Shown: positions 44,790 to 58,436, counted from the first letter of the stretch. The stretch: 64,000 nucleotides of DNA from Polyodon spathula (GCF_017654505.1 NC_054548.1:37507545-37571544), one strand, 5' to 3'. The notes: a model not told the origin generated them from the letters alone. Made by a program: numbers and translations.

Positions 44790-47298
44790 TTGCTAATGCT
44801 ATGTCCTTCGTTACAACCCGTCCCTCTTTCTTTTCACTTTTGTCAGTGTTAGCATCTGAGGTCATCAATGTAGGACAGCACATGCCTGGTGATTGGCTGG
44901 TGGGGCAGTAATTCATCTTAATGAGCATGATCTTTCAATACATGGGAGGAAAACAAAGATGACATATAAATTGAATGACTTAAATCATAATGGTACTGAA
45001 TTGACAGTGAAATTGAAGCTAAATTGGTAAAATGCTTTTTTAAATTTTAATCCATGTAGATTTATGCACTGCACTGGAAAAACAAATGAACAGGTACAAC
45101 TTAATTATAAGTAGAACTCACAAATGTAAAAAAGAAAACAACATTAAATTTAACATTAAATTAATCTCTTCCAAATTAATCTCTTAAATCTACAAATTAA
45201 TTTATTATAATTGTAAGGTACCATTTTTTTGGAAAAAACAAAAAGTATGAATATAAAAATTATATTATTATTATTTTTTTTTTTTACACCCTGAAGGGAT
45301 ACCCTCATTATTTTTTCAGATTTTCTACCCATGCCGGCTTGTAATTTGTATTCCTTGGTAAGCCCTAACGAGAGTGCTTATTTCAGAAATCATACTTGGA
45401 AAGTCACTTAATATTTTCTCCATGTATTTTATGTGCTTATCAGAAATGAAAATGGGTTTCATGCAATCTACTGGGATTTCAGTTTATGAAAGTCTGTTGG
45501 ATTCTGAACTCTGAGCTGCGCACCTTGCAACTTGTGGTTGGTACATTTAAACAGAAGTATTACAGTAATTACTCTAATACTTTAAACTAAATGGAACAGG
45601 GGCCAAATATAATAGTGTTATAAAGATATAAAACTGGTGTTATAGTAGAACAGTTGAATGTGCCACCTTCTATTGAAGTGTTGGAAAAAGGGGATATGAT
45701 CTAATATCATAACCTGAGACTTAAAATGATTTTTAAACATCAACCGGTCTAATGAAGTCTACATTGTGCCACACCTTTAAGCACACAGTCAATTTAGTGC
45801 AATTGCATTGAGAAAGTTATAAAATAAAATATATAATTGGCTCATTAAGTCTGCTCAGGTATTCCCGAAGTAATGATATATAAGCGATGACTTTAATGTG
45901 TCATTACAATGATCAGTGTCCCCAATTAATACTGATATATTGCGGCTGTGCAGTTTTCTAATGATCGTATTACTGGTAAATTATTGCTGTTAATATCACT
46001 TGTCCTCATAATCGTCTATTTATCACTCATATGAAGACAAGTGTCCCAAGAGTCACATTAAAATGACGCTGTTGTGGTTCTTAATACCCCGAACCCTGAT
46101 GTTCTGGAGTCACTTTACACAAGGCACAGTCATTAGTGTGTGAAAGAATGCTGTATGATTAAACCCTCAAGACAGAAAGAATAAAATGTATCATAATGAA
46201 ACATACTATTAATGATTTAGAATGCTGTGATAAAGATAATTTTTTAACCCCGTCTTCTCTTTTAAACTGCTTTGCACTGTTCCACAATTCAGTTTTTTTG
46301 TTACCAAAATATTATTCCAACACATTTGATGCAGCTTAACTACAGTTTCCCCTTGACAAGTGTTTTTTAAAACTCAAATCCTACCCTTGTGCACACTGTA
46401 TTGAAAGAAACGTGTCATAGCAAGCTTATTTTCTTTTTAAGTTAAAGATTGTTGTGTTTGGAAGTATTAGTTTGACCTTGAAGGATCTAAGAAGGCAAAC
46501 TGAGAACTTGTACCAAACACCATGTTTTAAAAAAGAAAATCTAACCTGTGTTTCTTTTTATTTTTTATTATCAACTAATAACAACAACAATTACAGTGAG
46601 CAATCTCAGTACTCCGCTTTCTAGTTCCTGTTTCGCCTTACATACTTTCCTGTTGTGAACTCAGTAATGCACACAGTCTTCTTTACTATGCTTTTTTATT
46701 GTTATTTAAACAGTTGTGGTATTTATTTTATCCAGTCTGATATCTTTCAAGTTGTTTTTTTTTTATTTTTTATTTGGAACATTATCATTGAGTTAATCTA
46801 AGACTAGTAATCATGCACCAATGTCTGCAAACTTCACTAAAGTTGTCTCTTGCTGTACTCTTCAATACGTAAGGAACAAGCTTGCAATCATGTTGTATTG
46901 ATATAAATCATGTATCTAAAGATTGGAAGGTACTGCACCCCCATAGATGGGTGACAGCAAACAAACTAAATGTGATGTCTTCGTTAATTCATTCAAATGA
47001 AGTCACTACATTTTAGGCTGTGCATTCTTCACATATTCAAGTCAGGGCACCTCGAATCACTCAGTACATCATCACTTATATTTGACTGTACTTTATCAAA
47101 TACTACATTAGATTCACTATTTTCATTATGCCTTCAATTGATTAATAATCAGTAAAGCATAACATATTATTGTTTGTAATATTTACCTGTACTTTATTCA
47201 AATACTACATTCGAGTTCCTATTATTCCTGATTAATTACAATTTATAACGTCAGTTGCACAATATTGGCATTGTATAAATATTACTATCCATATTTTA
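44790..47298. other. Non-coding, unique-looking sequence
   Basis: About 2.5 kb without repeats or ORFs. The part 45,830-46,170 is of more even composition and holds many ATTA/TAAT words, as conserved non-coding elements often do. Conservation cannot be judged from one sequence. Confidence 0.4.
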
Positions 47299-47343
47299 TA
47301 TATATGCAGTATATAGTACAATATATATATATGATATATATAT

Positions 47344-47375
<32 letters not shown>

Positions 47376-47376
47376 C
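47299..47376. repeat. (AT)n-rich tract
   Basis: Imperfect then perfect TA repeats. Confidence 0.9.
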
Positions 47377-47379
47377 ATT

Positions 47380-48250
47380 TCTCCCTATCATTATGAATAT
47401 ATCAGTATTAAAATGAGTTATGCAGTAGTCTACCGTTAATCCATGTTTCAATAATTCATAGTTCGATAATTAGTACAGTACAGTATCAAAGTGTATTAGT
47501 GCGGAAATCAACATATCTGTGCGGAAGCGGACGGTCATCATTTAATTAAATTTAATTCAATTCAATTGAGCATTTATTCCTTTGCACTAAAAAGGTTTGT
47601 TACAAGCACTGAACAGGCGAAACACGCTCCCAGGCATGGTAAGCAGCTGTGCAACATTGTTTTTCTACTTCTGCCATCTGACACGTTTTCTCTATCTATG
47701 TGTTACAGCACAGCAACTGTAGCTCCACTATAAAAACACACACAGCAGTTGTCGCATCACAAATAACAAAAGGGAGTCTTTGTTGCTTTCGTGGCGCTGA
47801 TTGCATAACATTTGAAACATTCTCAAATAAAAGTATGACTGTTGTTCCAAGTGAGTCATCAACAATAGATTGTAAATGTCTCATGCTAGTAAAATTAAAT
47901 TTAAAAAACCATACTAGACTAAGCAAATAGAAAAGTGGCTGTCAGCGGTCTACCTCAGAAACTGGTAGCCGATTAATCACACATCACGCGATTGTGTAGC
48001 TATTGTGAGGCATGTGGTTTCAGGTGGACACAAGTACAGTTGTGGCTGCAATCCATTAGAATATAAATTACATTTTAGAAAGCCTATATATAGTTTTAAT
48101 GAAAGCAGTTTTAAAGTATAATATCCAAACAGCAAAGTGTTACCAAACAGTAAGTTCATAAATAGAGCACCAGACATTATCAAATACATGATTTATTAAT
48201 ACAGTACATTTTTTTAAGGCGACATCTAGTCAACATATTCGACTAAGTCA
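47380..48250. other. No recognised gene
   Basis: Around 47,440-47,500, TTCGATAATTAGTACAGTA recalls a Tigger-type terminus (on the minus strand TACTGTACTAATTATCGAAC), but the match is weak. Two fully overlapping 76-codon ORFs at 47,700-47,930 on opposite strands show no family features. Confidence 0.35.
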
Positions 48251-48254
48251 AATG

Positions 48255-48430
48255 AGCTGCTATAGGAGGCCATTCAGCCTTTCAGTGCTTGTTCGTTTCC
48301 TTGTAGCTATTTGATCCTGGAACGTTGGCTATGAAGTTGGTTCCTAAAGGATCCTAATTATTCAGTATCAGCAATGTCATAACTCATTCCATACACTCAC
48401 CACTCTGTGTAAAACAAGTGCCTCTTAGAT
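48255..48430 (-). mobile_element. Old CR1 3'-end fragment
   Basis: Aligns on the minus strand with the 3' terminal region of the CR1-like LINE at 5,940-6,100. GGAGGCCATTCAGCCTTTC matches GGAGGCCATTCGGCCCATC. AGCTATTTGATCCTGGAACG and AAAGGATCCTAATTATTCAG then match at the corresponding spacing, followed by CACTCTGTGTAAAACAAGTGCCTC. Divergence is much higher than in the copy at 5.9 kb. Confidence 0.7.
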
Positions 48431-48434
48431 TCTA

Positions 48435-49330
48435 CCCTACTATAATATTCAATATTCAACGGTATCCTCTGTGCTGTGCTGTGCTGCACTTAAAATATTG
48501 GCTGGTGTTAACTTTCTCAACTCTTGTTGGAATTTTATATTTGTCTATGTGTAATGTTACAGAACATATCACTTTGGCGAACATAAATACAGCAGCTGCT
48601 GACAATGCTCCAATGAAGTGGTCAGTTAGACAACGAAGTGCACAGAGACACTGTTGTTTGTTTATAAACTTGTGTAAAACCTTCTAACACACGTTCACAT
48701 GTTTAGATGTATAAAAACACAATTTTAGAAAAAAAGTTGATTACTTAAAAAAAAATAAGAATCAAATCATCTCTGATTGTCTAAACAGGAAAGTTGGAAA
48801 GTCTGCTGTGGTATAGAGAATTTTTGAAGTTTTATGCCAAAAACCACTTGAGGTTAAAGCTAATAAACCAACTTTGATTTGAGGTAACTTTAAGACTTCT
48901 TGCAGTTAAGCTAGCTGTGAGTCAGTAACAAAGTTAAATTCAGGGGACCCCCTTGTGGTTTGCTTGTAAGGCCTATAATGGTTTTTCTACCTGTAGGCCT
49001 ATAATGGTTTTTGTATGAAATTCAATCTCTGTGTGAAACCCAAAACAGCATTATGTGTGTACTAGTGGGTGGTTATGAGAGACATCTGAAAACCCTACTT
49101 AATTAAAAAAAAAAATGCCATATGAAAACTGAATGACATCTACAAACTACAACAGGGAGACATGGCAATGGCTTAACAAATGTGCGACTTATAAATAACA
49201 GGTCGGTAGGGTACTACCTTTTAATATTATGAAGAGAGGAACTAAAAGAATGATGTTAAGTTCTTGGGCTATATTTACATACATTGTAGGCCCTGTTATA
49301 TGTACCGGAGTACAGAATGTGTTTAAATAA
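48435..49330. other. No recognised feature
   Basis: AT-rich. A 27-bp direct repeat (AGGCCTATAATGGTTTTT) lies at 48,970 and 48,996. Confidence 0.4.
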
Positions 49331-49334
49331 CCTA

Positions 49335-49790
49335 GACCCCGTTCATACTTGCGGTTTAGGCCGGCCCAGGGCCACCTTATCTCCCAGTTGAACGCTTGAA
49401 AAATGAAAAGGCCGCCCTGGGCTGGGTGAAATTTAGACCAGCTTTTTGATGCGGCCTAAAGTACCAAAGCCGCCTCAGAGCCGGCCTATATGTATGTGTG
49501 AACCCAACACAGGCCTGGACCGGCCTTGATGCGTCAATTCGGTGGCGTAGATCAAACCACTCCCCTACTAGGTTGGCATAGTAAACGATGTTGGTTTTAA
49601 GAGGTGGCAGCTGGGACGATGCAGAAATTAAACCTTAGCGGCCCATTTATTCAGGAGACCGTCTGCTCCACAGGATTGTCTATTACAGAACCCTTCAAAT
49701 GCAAGATAGTTCTCGTGAAGGCATTGTCACCGTGAGAAGGCTGGGACTCTGGGAGCCCAGAAGTAGGTTAATTTAGGGGAGGGTGATTGC
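49335..49790 (+). mobile_element. GC-rich island, possible Harbinger-type fragment
   Basis: GC-rich sequence in AT-rich surroundings. GACCCCGTTCATACTTGCGG (49,337) resembles the start of many cut-and-paste elements, and GCCGGCC words recur (49,363, 49,473, 49,515). A short frame from the ATG at 49,589 reads MLVLRGGSWDDAEIK, then a stop. R-G-G-x-W-x-D-x-E is typical of the start of Myb/trihelix-type proteins of PIF/Harbinger elements. There is too little sequence for certainty. Confidence 0.3.
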
Positions 49791-49794
49791 AAAC

Positions 49795-50690
49795 AGTGTA
49801 GGGAGGGTTTTTGTAGAGTACTAGGTTTCTGGAGCGGGATGTTTCTTTTAGTGAGGCTAGCACTTGCCTTGTGTCAGCACTTACGTAGATTAAATTGCGC
49901 GCCTGTGCGGCATGCCAACACCCAATGCTATGTGTCTGCCTCATTATTATGCAGTAAAGAACCACACACATGACAGTACTACCCTTTTACAGATATAGAT
50001 TGGACTACTTCAGGAACTGGTGGTACTATTGTGTAGTCCAACATCTGTAGTGTAAAAGAATAAACTTACAAGAGCAATTGTAGTAGGAAACAACAAGCTG
50101 GTTTTGTTGTGAGTTATTGCTGTAAAGAATTGTTATGATCTGTAAAAATGTTTTAAATGTAAAATACATAAAATGTTAAAATGTGGAGCCAGATAAACCA
50201 GCTGAAGAAAGAAAACAACAAGTTGTGTGTGTTCTCTTCATTTATCTTTCTATACATTTATGGAGCTCTTCAGATTAAGAATCCTAGTGAGTAAAGAGCT
50301 AAAGTGACAGGGAGAAAATGAATCTGAGCTTCAAATCTCCCTTACGACCTGAGAGGGCACTAGGCAAGGCTAGAAATATCCCCAACAGGGGATGCACTGG
50401 CTGAAAGGTCACCGTAGGGGTGGAAGTTAGACTGGAAGTTGGCCATCTTGCTACAGAGCAAGTCTGTTGAGAACCCTGATTTCTTTACTGTAATCAGCTG
50501 TGTTGTTTGCAGCGATTGGGCTGGATTGGCGACACTCTGATCACAGAGAGAAGTCTGGTGGTATTTAGGAACACAGTTTTGCTGAATACTTCCCCTTGTT
50601 TTTGGTTCTTGACACGTAACAAGTTGGAAGCCATTTGTTTAGTTTCTTGTGCACATACAATAGCAGGAGCCTTTGTAGGTGGAGCTGAAA
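49795..50690. other. No recognised feature
   Basis: No supported feature. Confidence 0.4.
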
Positions 50691-50836
50691 CACCTTGACA
50701 ACCACTGCACTTGGAACTGAGAGGCACGTCACCCAACCCTACTGTACCACCCCATCACTGAATCACCTTGACAACCACTGCGCTTAGAACTGAGATGCAT
50801 GTCATCCAACCCTACCGCATCACGTCTTCTGGACCC
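50691..50836 (+). repeat. Two-unit tandem repeat, 73-bp period
   Basis: CACCTTGACAACCACTGC begins at 50,691 and again at 50,764. Each unit continues through GAACTGAGA, GTCA and CCAACCCTAC. The units differ at about one base in eight. Confidence 0.85.
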
Positions 50837-50839
50837 CCA

Positions 50840-53800
50840 CTTATTATTTGCATTTGCGTACCTGTTGGTATGGACTCTTTGTTTTCGATGTGCATTGTTG
50901 TATAAATGATTTGCCTGAGATATTGAAAGGCCCTGCAGGTTAAAGATGCCATTTGAGACTCTTTATTTTGTTTGAACTGCACCTACACCACCTCACCCTC
51001 CACATCCTGACACTGCTATATTGTTCAAGGATATTCCAGCCCTTGGAAAAAAACTAATGATGGAGGGAACTTAGAGAACATTGAGTATAAATGTCAACAA
51101 GATGATTATTCAGAAATTAAACAACTCACTGGTTCTGGCTTATGCTGCTTACAATTTTAGCATAATCTACAGTATATCACGATGTGTCATATTGGATGCT
51201 GTCAATAAAATAACTCATACATTTTTGGACAAACAAGATAACCATTGTTCTCTAAAGCTTACTGTCAAACGAAAAACATCTTTTGTGTTTACCCTAGTTC
51301 TGAACATAACTCTATAGCAAGTTTATAAAACGAAATAGGCCAATTTCAATGTGAGGATTACATGTCTGCACTACAATATTTCATATGAAGATTTACACAT
51401 TTATGTTTTATGTTTTAGACCACTTAAACCAGTTGGTAGAGACACCCAGGTCCAACATCTCTTACTACTATATTCAAGCCTTGCTTGACCTATCTGAGCC
51501 AGGAAGGGCACAATAAAAGCTATTAATGGACTTTCATTTTGTATATATGGCTTTGAAAAAGTTTATCAACAGTCATTTTAAAACAGTAAATCAAACAGAG
51601 GACAGATAGGCAGCTTTGGGAATGAAACTGCATTAACCTCTAAATGATTCATTTGGGCTGACTATTGGGACTATTCAGGAAGCTGACTGTTGGGTTGCCT
51701 CTCTTAGCTTTAAACTAAATAAAGCTGAAGTAGTCAGACAATCTGGATGACAGTTTCTGTTACAAACCTAATGTTTCTCACTTAGGCTCCAGCACATTGT
51801 GCTTTGCACCTTGTGCCTACCAAGAAAGCTGGTGTCAAAATAAATAAAACCGTATCCTAGCAACAGCACAGCAGAACAAAAAATGACTAAAATACTGTGT
51901 CAAAGGAATCATTTGGCCTAACATAAAAGCTTTATTTAAGAAAAACAAATTGTATTTTATTGTGATACTTTTTTTTTCTGAATAGTATCAGTTATATATC
52001 AAACTAGATAGACCTTGATAAAATGCAGCAAAAATAGATAGAATTAGCTCATGACCAATCCAAGCTAAGGCTTGCAGTATCATGTATAGAAAGAAAAATT
52101 GATAAATAATAGCAGAATTATATTTTCCTTCATTTACAGTATCTTTTTAGAGAATACTTAAATGTGATAAGATATTAATGGTTAATGTTATATTTCTTCT
52201 ATTATAAAATATATCATTTTTATCCACAAATATATGTTATAAAATGACTATGTCTTCAAACATAGTTGATTTGCACCTTCATCATTATTAAATATTAATA
52301 CTTGTATTTCACAAGTTTACTTTAAAGTTAGCATTATAATTGAAATAAACACAATATAGTAAATATTAAAGTTTACCTTTCCTGCAATCGCTGTATCAAA
52401 TTTGATTTAGATTCCCTGTTTTTTTGTGTCCCATGTCATTGAAACTGACATGCAAAAGAGAGATGCAGTTTATTACTGTATCACAGATATATATGTGTAT
52501 AGTTTACTGTAGGACTGTATAATTTTACCTAAAATACACACATACTTTTTTTTAACTGTAACTACTGTATTTTTGTAGTTATACTGCTGTAAATGCTAAT
52601 AGGAGCTATGAAAATGGCTTTTTCCTCTTTTTTTACAATTCCATATACTTAAAATCAAAGCCGTAAATCAAAAGGAAATGAAAGGAAATCACATTATATT
52701 TCTGCAAGGATTGGTTCTCATTAAATCTTTGTGATAACAATGACCTTCCCATTAACTGAGTACAATCAGTTTTCAAGATACCAGCTGTATTATTTACACC
52801 AAGTTATTTATCCACACAGAGGAAATAATATTTTTGCAATGTATTGGGAATTATAATGATTCAAGTACCTTGATTGGAGCATTAGTATTGGAAATAAAAT
52901 TTGACTCACCCACTTGATCTATAGCCTGAGTGACCTCTACTCTACCCTCTGCCATAACCTTTTAAAATACCATCTGTTCTCTTTTAAAGGACGTGACTAG
53001 GAGGAATCTGCCCCAGACACCAATTGATTACAGAAGCATTAATCAAGCTCATGGATTATCCCCAGCCTACAATGGTCAGTACTATAGTTAACCAATTACA
53101 TTTTATGAGTGGGAAGGTTACATTTCTCAATAAGAAAAGCAAAGAAAAGGGTTGATGTAATGTAGACAGTATTAAGAAAAAGCATAACATGATATTACTC
53201 ACCATTAAACTTAATTGACTGTGTTAGGCATGGCTGTGAAAGTGAAGGATGCATTTTGAACCTCTTCAATAAAAAGCCTTTTCTAAAGAGCCACTATCTA
53301 TTGCAATAGAAATGGGAGGGTTTCTTCTGCTGTTGTCTGTTTTATTGGTTTAATGATTATTTGCTTTAGTTTAAATGTTATGATCCCCTATCCTTTTCCT
53401 GACGCTAAATTAAGCCTGTAAAACAACACTGTGCTGTTCAATAGGAGACATAACCTATATAAACTAGATTTAAGTTGCTTATCACCATTTGTACATGTTT
53501 ATTTAACAGTTCACTTTTTACTTGCTTTACATGTTCTTTCTGTAGTCAGTTTTTGTAAATCTTTTGGCATATTTGTATGTTGTTATTCTTCATGATTTAT
53601 GTATTTCATATATTCATGTAGACCTTTTGTATTTGTACTTGCTCATACACAAATGAAACTGAGACAGACAATCCAAATAGGTGTCATGTTAGAACTGGCC
53701 TTGTGGATTTTGGCATCAAGGGTAAATTCCAGCTTTGTTCACCCAATTCAAAACCATAATATATAAGTAAGAGCTGACTTAGTGGATTCAGACCACTTAA

Positions 53801-54110
53801 TATATTGGTCCAGTGCAGTTTTAAAATTTATCTTATTTTAGTTTTGTAATTTTTACTAAGGTTCCTTGGAACACCACAGATCCAATGTTTCATGCAGACA
53901 GATGCTCTGAAGAACTAGAACTGATCATATGGCAACTGGTTTCCACAACAACAGGACACACTAGATAGACAGCTATTAGACCCTCCCACCCCTCCACACC
54001 CCACCACCGCACAGCAAAGGATTATTGAGGATTATTCTAGTACCATACTAGAATAATCAACACATTGACTTGTCATGACTAACCAGTATCACAGTGACTG
54101 CTGGACAGTA
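50840..54110. other. Long non-coding stretch
   Basis: About 3.3 kb, AT-rich, with very few ORFs and no recognised repeats. It may be intergenic or part of a large intron. The segment 52,990-53,090 is less AT-rich and holds several TAATC/GATTA words. Confidence 0.45.
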
Positions 54111-54111
54111 C

Positions 54112-54660
54112 ACAAGATTAAAGAGTAAGTAGAAAAATGTTCAGAAAAATATAGTGTTATACATCCCCACGTGTTGCTACAACTGTTTAAATAATGTACC
54201 TGTAATGTTTCTTTTCATTGTTAATATCCTGAAAACTTATATTTTACACTTCTAACTTTAAAGTCTGTTTCAAAGCTCTTTTTCAAAATAGACGCTCTAG
54301 CGCACTGGGGTTTGAGATCTGTCCTTTAAATCACTGCAGGAGGAGTGATTAAAATAAATAAATAAATAAACATAACACGGGCTCTGGCTTTTCTGTTCAT
54401 CATGGATCGTTATTGCTGTGTTACCTGTTTGACAATGTGGGCAATAACTCTTACCCTATCAGTGCATTAGAACGGACTTTTTGAAAAGAGCTTTGAAACA
54501 GACTTTAAAGTTAGAAGTGTAAAAAAATGTCAGGATGTTAACAATGAAAAGAAACATTACAGGTAAGTTATTTAAACACTAAAACACTAGTAGCAAGACA
54601 TGGGGGAGTGAAATGCTATATTTTTCAGAACCCTGCTACTTATTCTTTAACAGTGTTATT
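54112..54660. mobile_element. Large foldback element
   Basis: An inverted repeat with arms of about 200 bp (54,112-54,310 and 54,459-54,660) around a loop of about 150 bp. Matching words, in order from the outside: TTAAAGAGTAAGTAG/TTAAAGAATAAGTAG, CAGAAAAATATAG/CTGAAAAATATAG, CCCCACGTGTTGCTAC/CCCCATGTCTTGCTAC, and TGTTTAAATAA. The long core (ACCTGTAATGTTTCTTTTCA through TTTAAAGTCTGTTTCAAAGC) is almost identical in both arms. It has no ORF and no clear target duplication. It is either a foldback DNA transposon or two copies of one element in opposite orientation. Confidence 0.8.
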
Positions 54661-54664
54661 GCAG

Positions 54665-56828
54665 GTGTTTCTGATTAGAATTAAGAAACATCACCATGAG
54701 GGGAGATCAAATGCTTTTGTAAAGCTGCTTCCACCACATCAGTGATCCAGACCACACATTTTTAGATAGTGTCTTCACATTTGATACACATCTATAATCT
54801 GTTTTTGTGTAAAAGTTCCATTACAGCAAAAAAAAAAATATCGGGTTCACTGCATGGATGTGAACAAATTTTTACCATTGTACTTATTATTTTAAAGCCA
54901 ATGTTGTAATTTCACGTACAAAATGTAGGGATACTTTGTTTTTATTATTTTTTTTATGTATATCGCTGTAGCTATAAACATAATAAATCCAGGTCAAAAG
55001 CTATCAACATGCTTTTTTATACGCTGGGGAAAAATAGGTATCTTTGAGGTAGTTGCACTTGTAGTTTAACTACTTTAACATGCAAATCACAATCAGTAAC
55101 ACAAATGGTGCAATACTGTGAATATGGGAACCGTTTGTTTAAAGCCTTTATAGCACTTTTAAAATGGAAATTCTTTTCTGTTCAAAGTGAAAAAAAATAA
55201 GATGTCTCTTCTTGTGGAGGCACACTAAACTTTGGGGAATTGGAATAGAATATACATAAATTGAGCTGTTATTGGATTCTGCAGTGCAGAGAAATTGAAG
55301 ACACTGATTGCACAAAAATTATAACATAAGCACATTGGTGAACTTAGAAGCAGATGTGACTGGAGAGAGTTGAAATATGCCTCTCAGTCCCTTATAGTTG
55401 CATAAAAAAGTATTTATTGGCTAGCCTTTACCTTACATTACCTTTATCTCTTGTTCTGTTAGTGTCTGGTCTAACATTATTGTGACCTGTCTAGACAGAA
55501 AAGATAGCATCAACCCAGTAAGGTCCTGCAAAGAATTGATCAAAATATAGGTATTCTGAGAAAATTAAGGTTTATACAAGGTATTTTTGCTCAAACAAAA
55601 TTTGCATTTGGTTTTGTTCCTTCATATAAGATGCATGGTAGAGTATACTTTTTATAATCTGAACAGTCTATTTTATTTTTTAACTTAGCACATTATAGCT
55701 ATTGGACCTTAACTAGTGTGCTTAAGCAAGTGCAAGTTTCCAGTATTGAATACACAATAAATAATTATTTATTGGATATTCTATACCTCCTCAACATCCC
55801 AATCTCTACAGTATGAAGTCTGGCAGATGAATGAATGTCTATGTATGACTCCTCTTCAAAGAAATAATGTACAAATAGGCAAAGTGCTGTTGTAAAGATT
55901 CAGAGGGGAATATGGGATGGATTGAACAAAATGTTGTGTTCCGGCGAGAACCAACATTACTCAAATACTCAAATGTGACGTCAATAAAATCTGCTCAATA
56001 TTAGAACAATAGAAGAGAAAATGTGTGATGACTACTTCATCAGATCATGCTGTGCATTTAAAGCTACCAAAATAAGCACCTTGGATAAGAACGTCCCCTT
56101 AAACATAACATGTTTAAAGGCAACAAAACATTTTACAAATCTTTTTATTTATAAATACAGAGCTATCTGTATTCAGGCCTTATAATTTGCTGTATTTTGG
56201 TAGTGGCACAGAAACATCTATGGGGTACTCCATAAGCCTAGAAAAAATACTATAGGGGCCACAGCTCAGGACTGTCTCTTTCTTATATTGTTCATATTAT
56301 CTCTCTCTTTAATTAACACGGCAACCACATCCACCACAAAATAATTTTGGAGTTCAACAAATCCATACAACTGAGTAAACTTGGATACTACAGTCACTAG
56401 ACACAGCCAGTCAAAACATACAGATAACTGCCAATTCCTATATTTTAAAACATATACTGCCAGATGCTAAGTTAGTGGTATTCTTTACAATTTCAGAGAC
56501 AGAAAATAATTGACAAAGCTGTGAAGCATGAAGTGCAAACCAAGACAAGGCAACCAAAGAAAACTGAAAACCAGAAACCTATATTACCATGAACAATGGA
56601 ACAACTGCCCCAAATCACACAGGATGTGAAACACAATCTTTAAGGAGCCAGCACTGAGAATAGACTGCAGTGGAAGCCGACACCCAAGAAACATCACTAC
56701 TTGGTTACAGCTAAACTGGATCCAATCTACGAACTGAAAGAACAACCTAACAAAACAGAGCAAAGGACCTTCATCTCCAATTTACAACTCACCAAACAAA
56801 CAAATATTGACTATTTTATTACAAAAGG
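54665..56828. other. No recognised feature
   Basis: AT-rich non-coding sequence. Nothing identified. Confidence 0.45.

Positions 56829-56830
<2 letters not shown>

Positions 56831-56872
<42 letters not shown>
56831..56872. repeat. (AT)n microsatellite
   Basis: 21 TA units. Confidence 0.95.
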
Positions 56873-56874
<2 letters not shown>

Positions 56875-56875
<1 letters not shown>

Positions 56876-58330
56876 AAGAAAAAGATGGAACCTGGAGAAA
56901 CTAATATTCCAACTGTTACATTTGTTATAAGATTTGACATATCAGTTCTGATTCAAGCAGTGATGATGTCTAGGCAATATTATGCTGCCTTGTCCTCTGA
57001 AACTGGTAGCATGTGGCCTAGTCTATATAGAATTTAATAACATTTTAGATATTGCCATAACACAACTGGGGATGTTTCTTTACTGAAAGTAAGATGTTTT
57101 GTATTAATCTGCATCCTAACTATCAATGTTTTATATTGTGTTCTTTTAACTTGTTCTACCTTAACAAAACATATTGGAAGAGGTTTATGGAATTTAAAAC
57201 ATTATATGGCAACCACTCCCCCATACCAGGCAATTACAACTGTAAGTATAGTCAGCTGGTTTTATATTTCAGATTCATCTTGCAGGAATCATCTTAAATA
57301 CAAAAACAAAAATGCACCTAATAAACCATGTCATATTATGTTAAGAACAAATGAGCTAGGTCAAAGTATTCAGCAGCTCCTAGTTCATTTGCCCATTGGC
57401 AATAATACTGCCACTTTTGCATTCCGGCAGATGTTCCTTCTGAAACGATGTGCACCAATATAAACCAATGCTATTTTCCCTCCTTGACAATTTTATTACA
57501 ACAAGAAAAAAAATATATATTTGAAACAAGAGAAAGATGGAACCTTGCTATCTGTCATCTACTTTTGCACTTTAACTTCAAACTGTGCCAGCTTACCAGC
57601 ACAAAAGCCCAGTATGTACACATTTCTGTTATATTCCAGTGACCAGATGTTCCATAGCTCCTTGACATCCAGCAGAACCTGGCTCCAGATTCTCTGTGCT
57701 CTGTAATTGCCATTCAAAGATAAATAACTTGATGAGTTGTTTGGCTATGGACTTGTCTGACTTTCCAGTGCTCAAATTACAGGGGGGTTGGGGCAGGGGG
57801 GGGGATAAGCCCCCTGACTTCTAATAAGGGCTCCCTCGCTTGTGTTGTATTCAAAGGTGCCGGGGTGCCGTGTTTGGGCCCCCTTACTTCTGACCAGGGA
57901 TGCTAGAAATCTGTTTGCTGTGGAAGGATTTTCTCTCTTGCGGGATATTTCTTGTCTTTATATTTTGTGGAGCGTCAGTTTTTGGTAACATAAGCAAGAC
58001 AGTTATCAATACCACTGAATTACCTTTACGTTTACATGCTTTATATTTAAACTATTTGGGCGTTATATAAATGAACACAGCTTTCTGGAGTCTACATGGC
58101 AGCATACACATCCTCTTACTACCAATCAAACTGCTGTTTCAGCCACACAGAGTATAAACAATTGGAGACTGGAGAAGCAAGCAGAATGAATGCAGATGCA
58201 CGCAGCAAGAGGCTGTACATGTGAGTGGGAGTTTTAGTTTCTCGTTGTGGTTAAGACATATCAGGTGATAAAAACTGCTCTGAAGAAGGTAATTTGTTTT
58301 CTTAAATACTTTGTGGTAACATTGGGGTAC
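56875..58330. other. No recognised gene; G-rich block inside
   Basis: Mostly unremarkable. At 57,782-57,803 a run GGGGGGTTGGGGCAGGGGGG (with three more G) sits in a GC-rich patch (57,780-57,900). Two related words there (CCCCCTGACTTCTAATAAGGG and CCCCCTTACTTCTGACCAGGG) suggest an unidentified repeat. Confidence 0.45.
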
Positions 58331-58436
58331 TTCAGGGTAAATTTGGGGTGCATTGTGGTAACTTTGGGCTAATTAGTAAGGCCCCCAAATGTTTGAAATA
58401 ATTAAAATATTTATTAAGACATTTAAAACTTAAAAG

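Noticed and set aside
47700..47930. Two complementary 76-codon ORFs
   Set aside because: Fully overlapping on opposite strands, with no domain, no splice context and no family resemblance.
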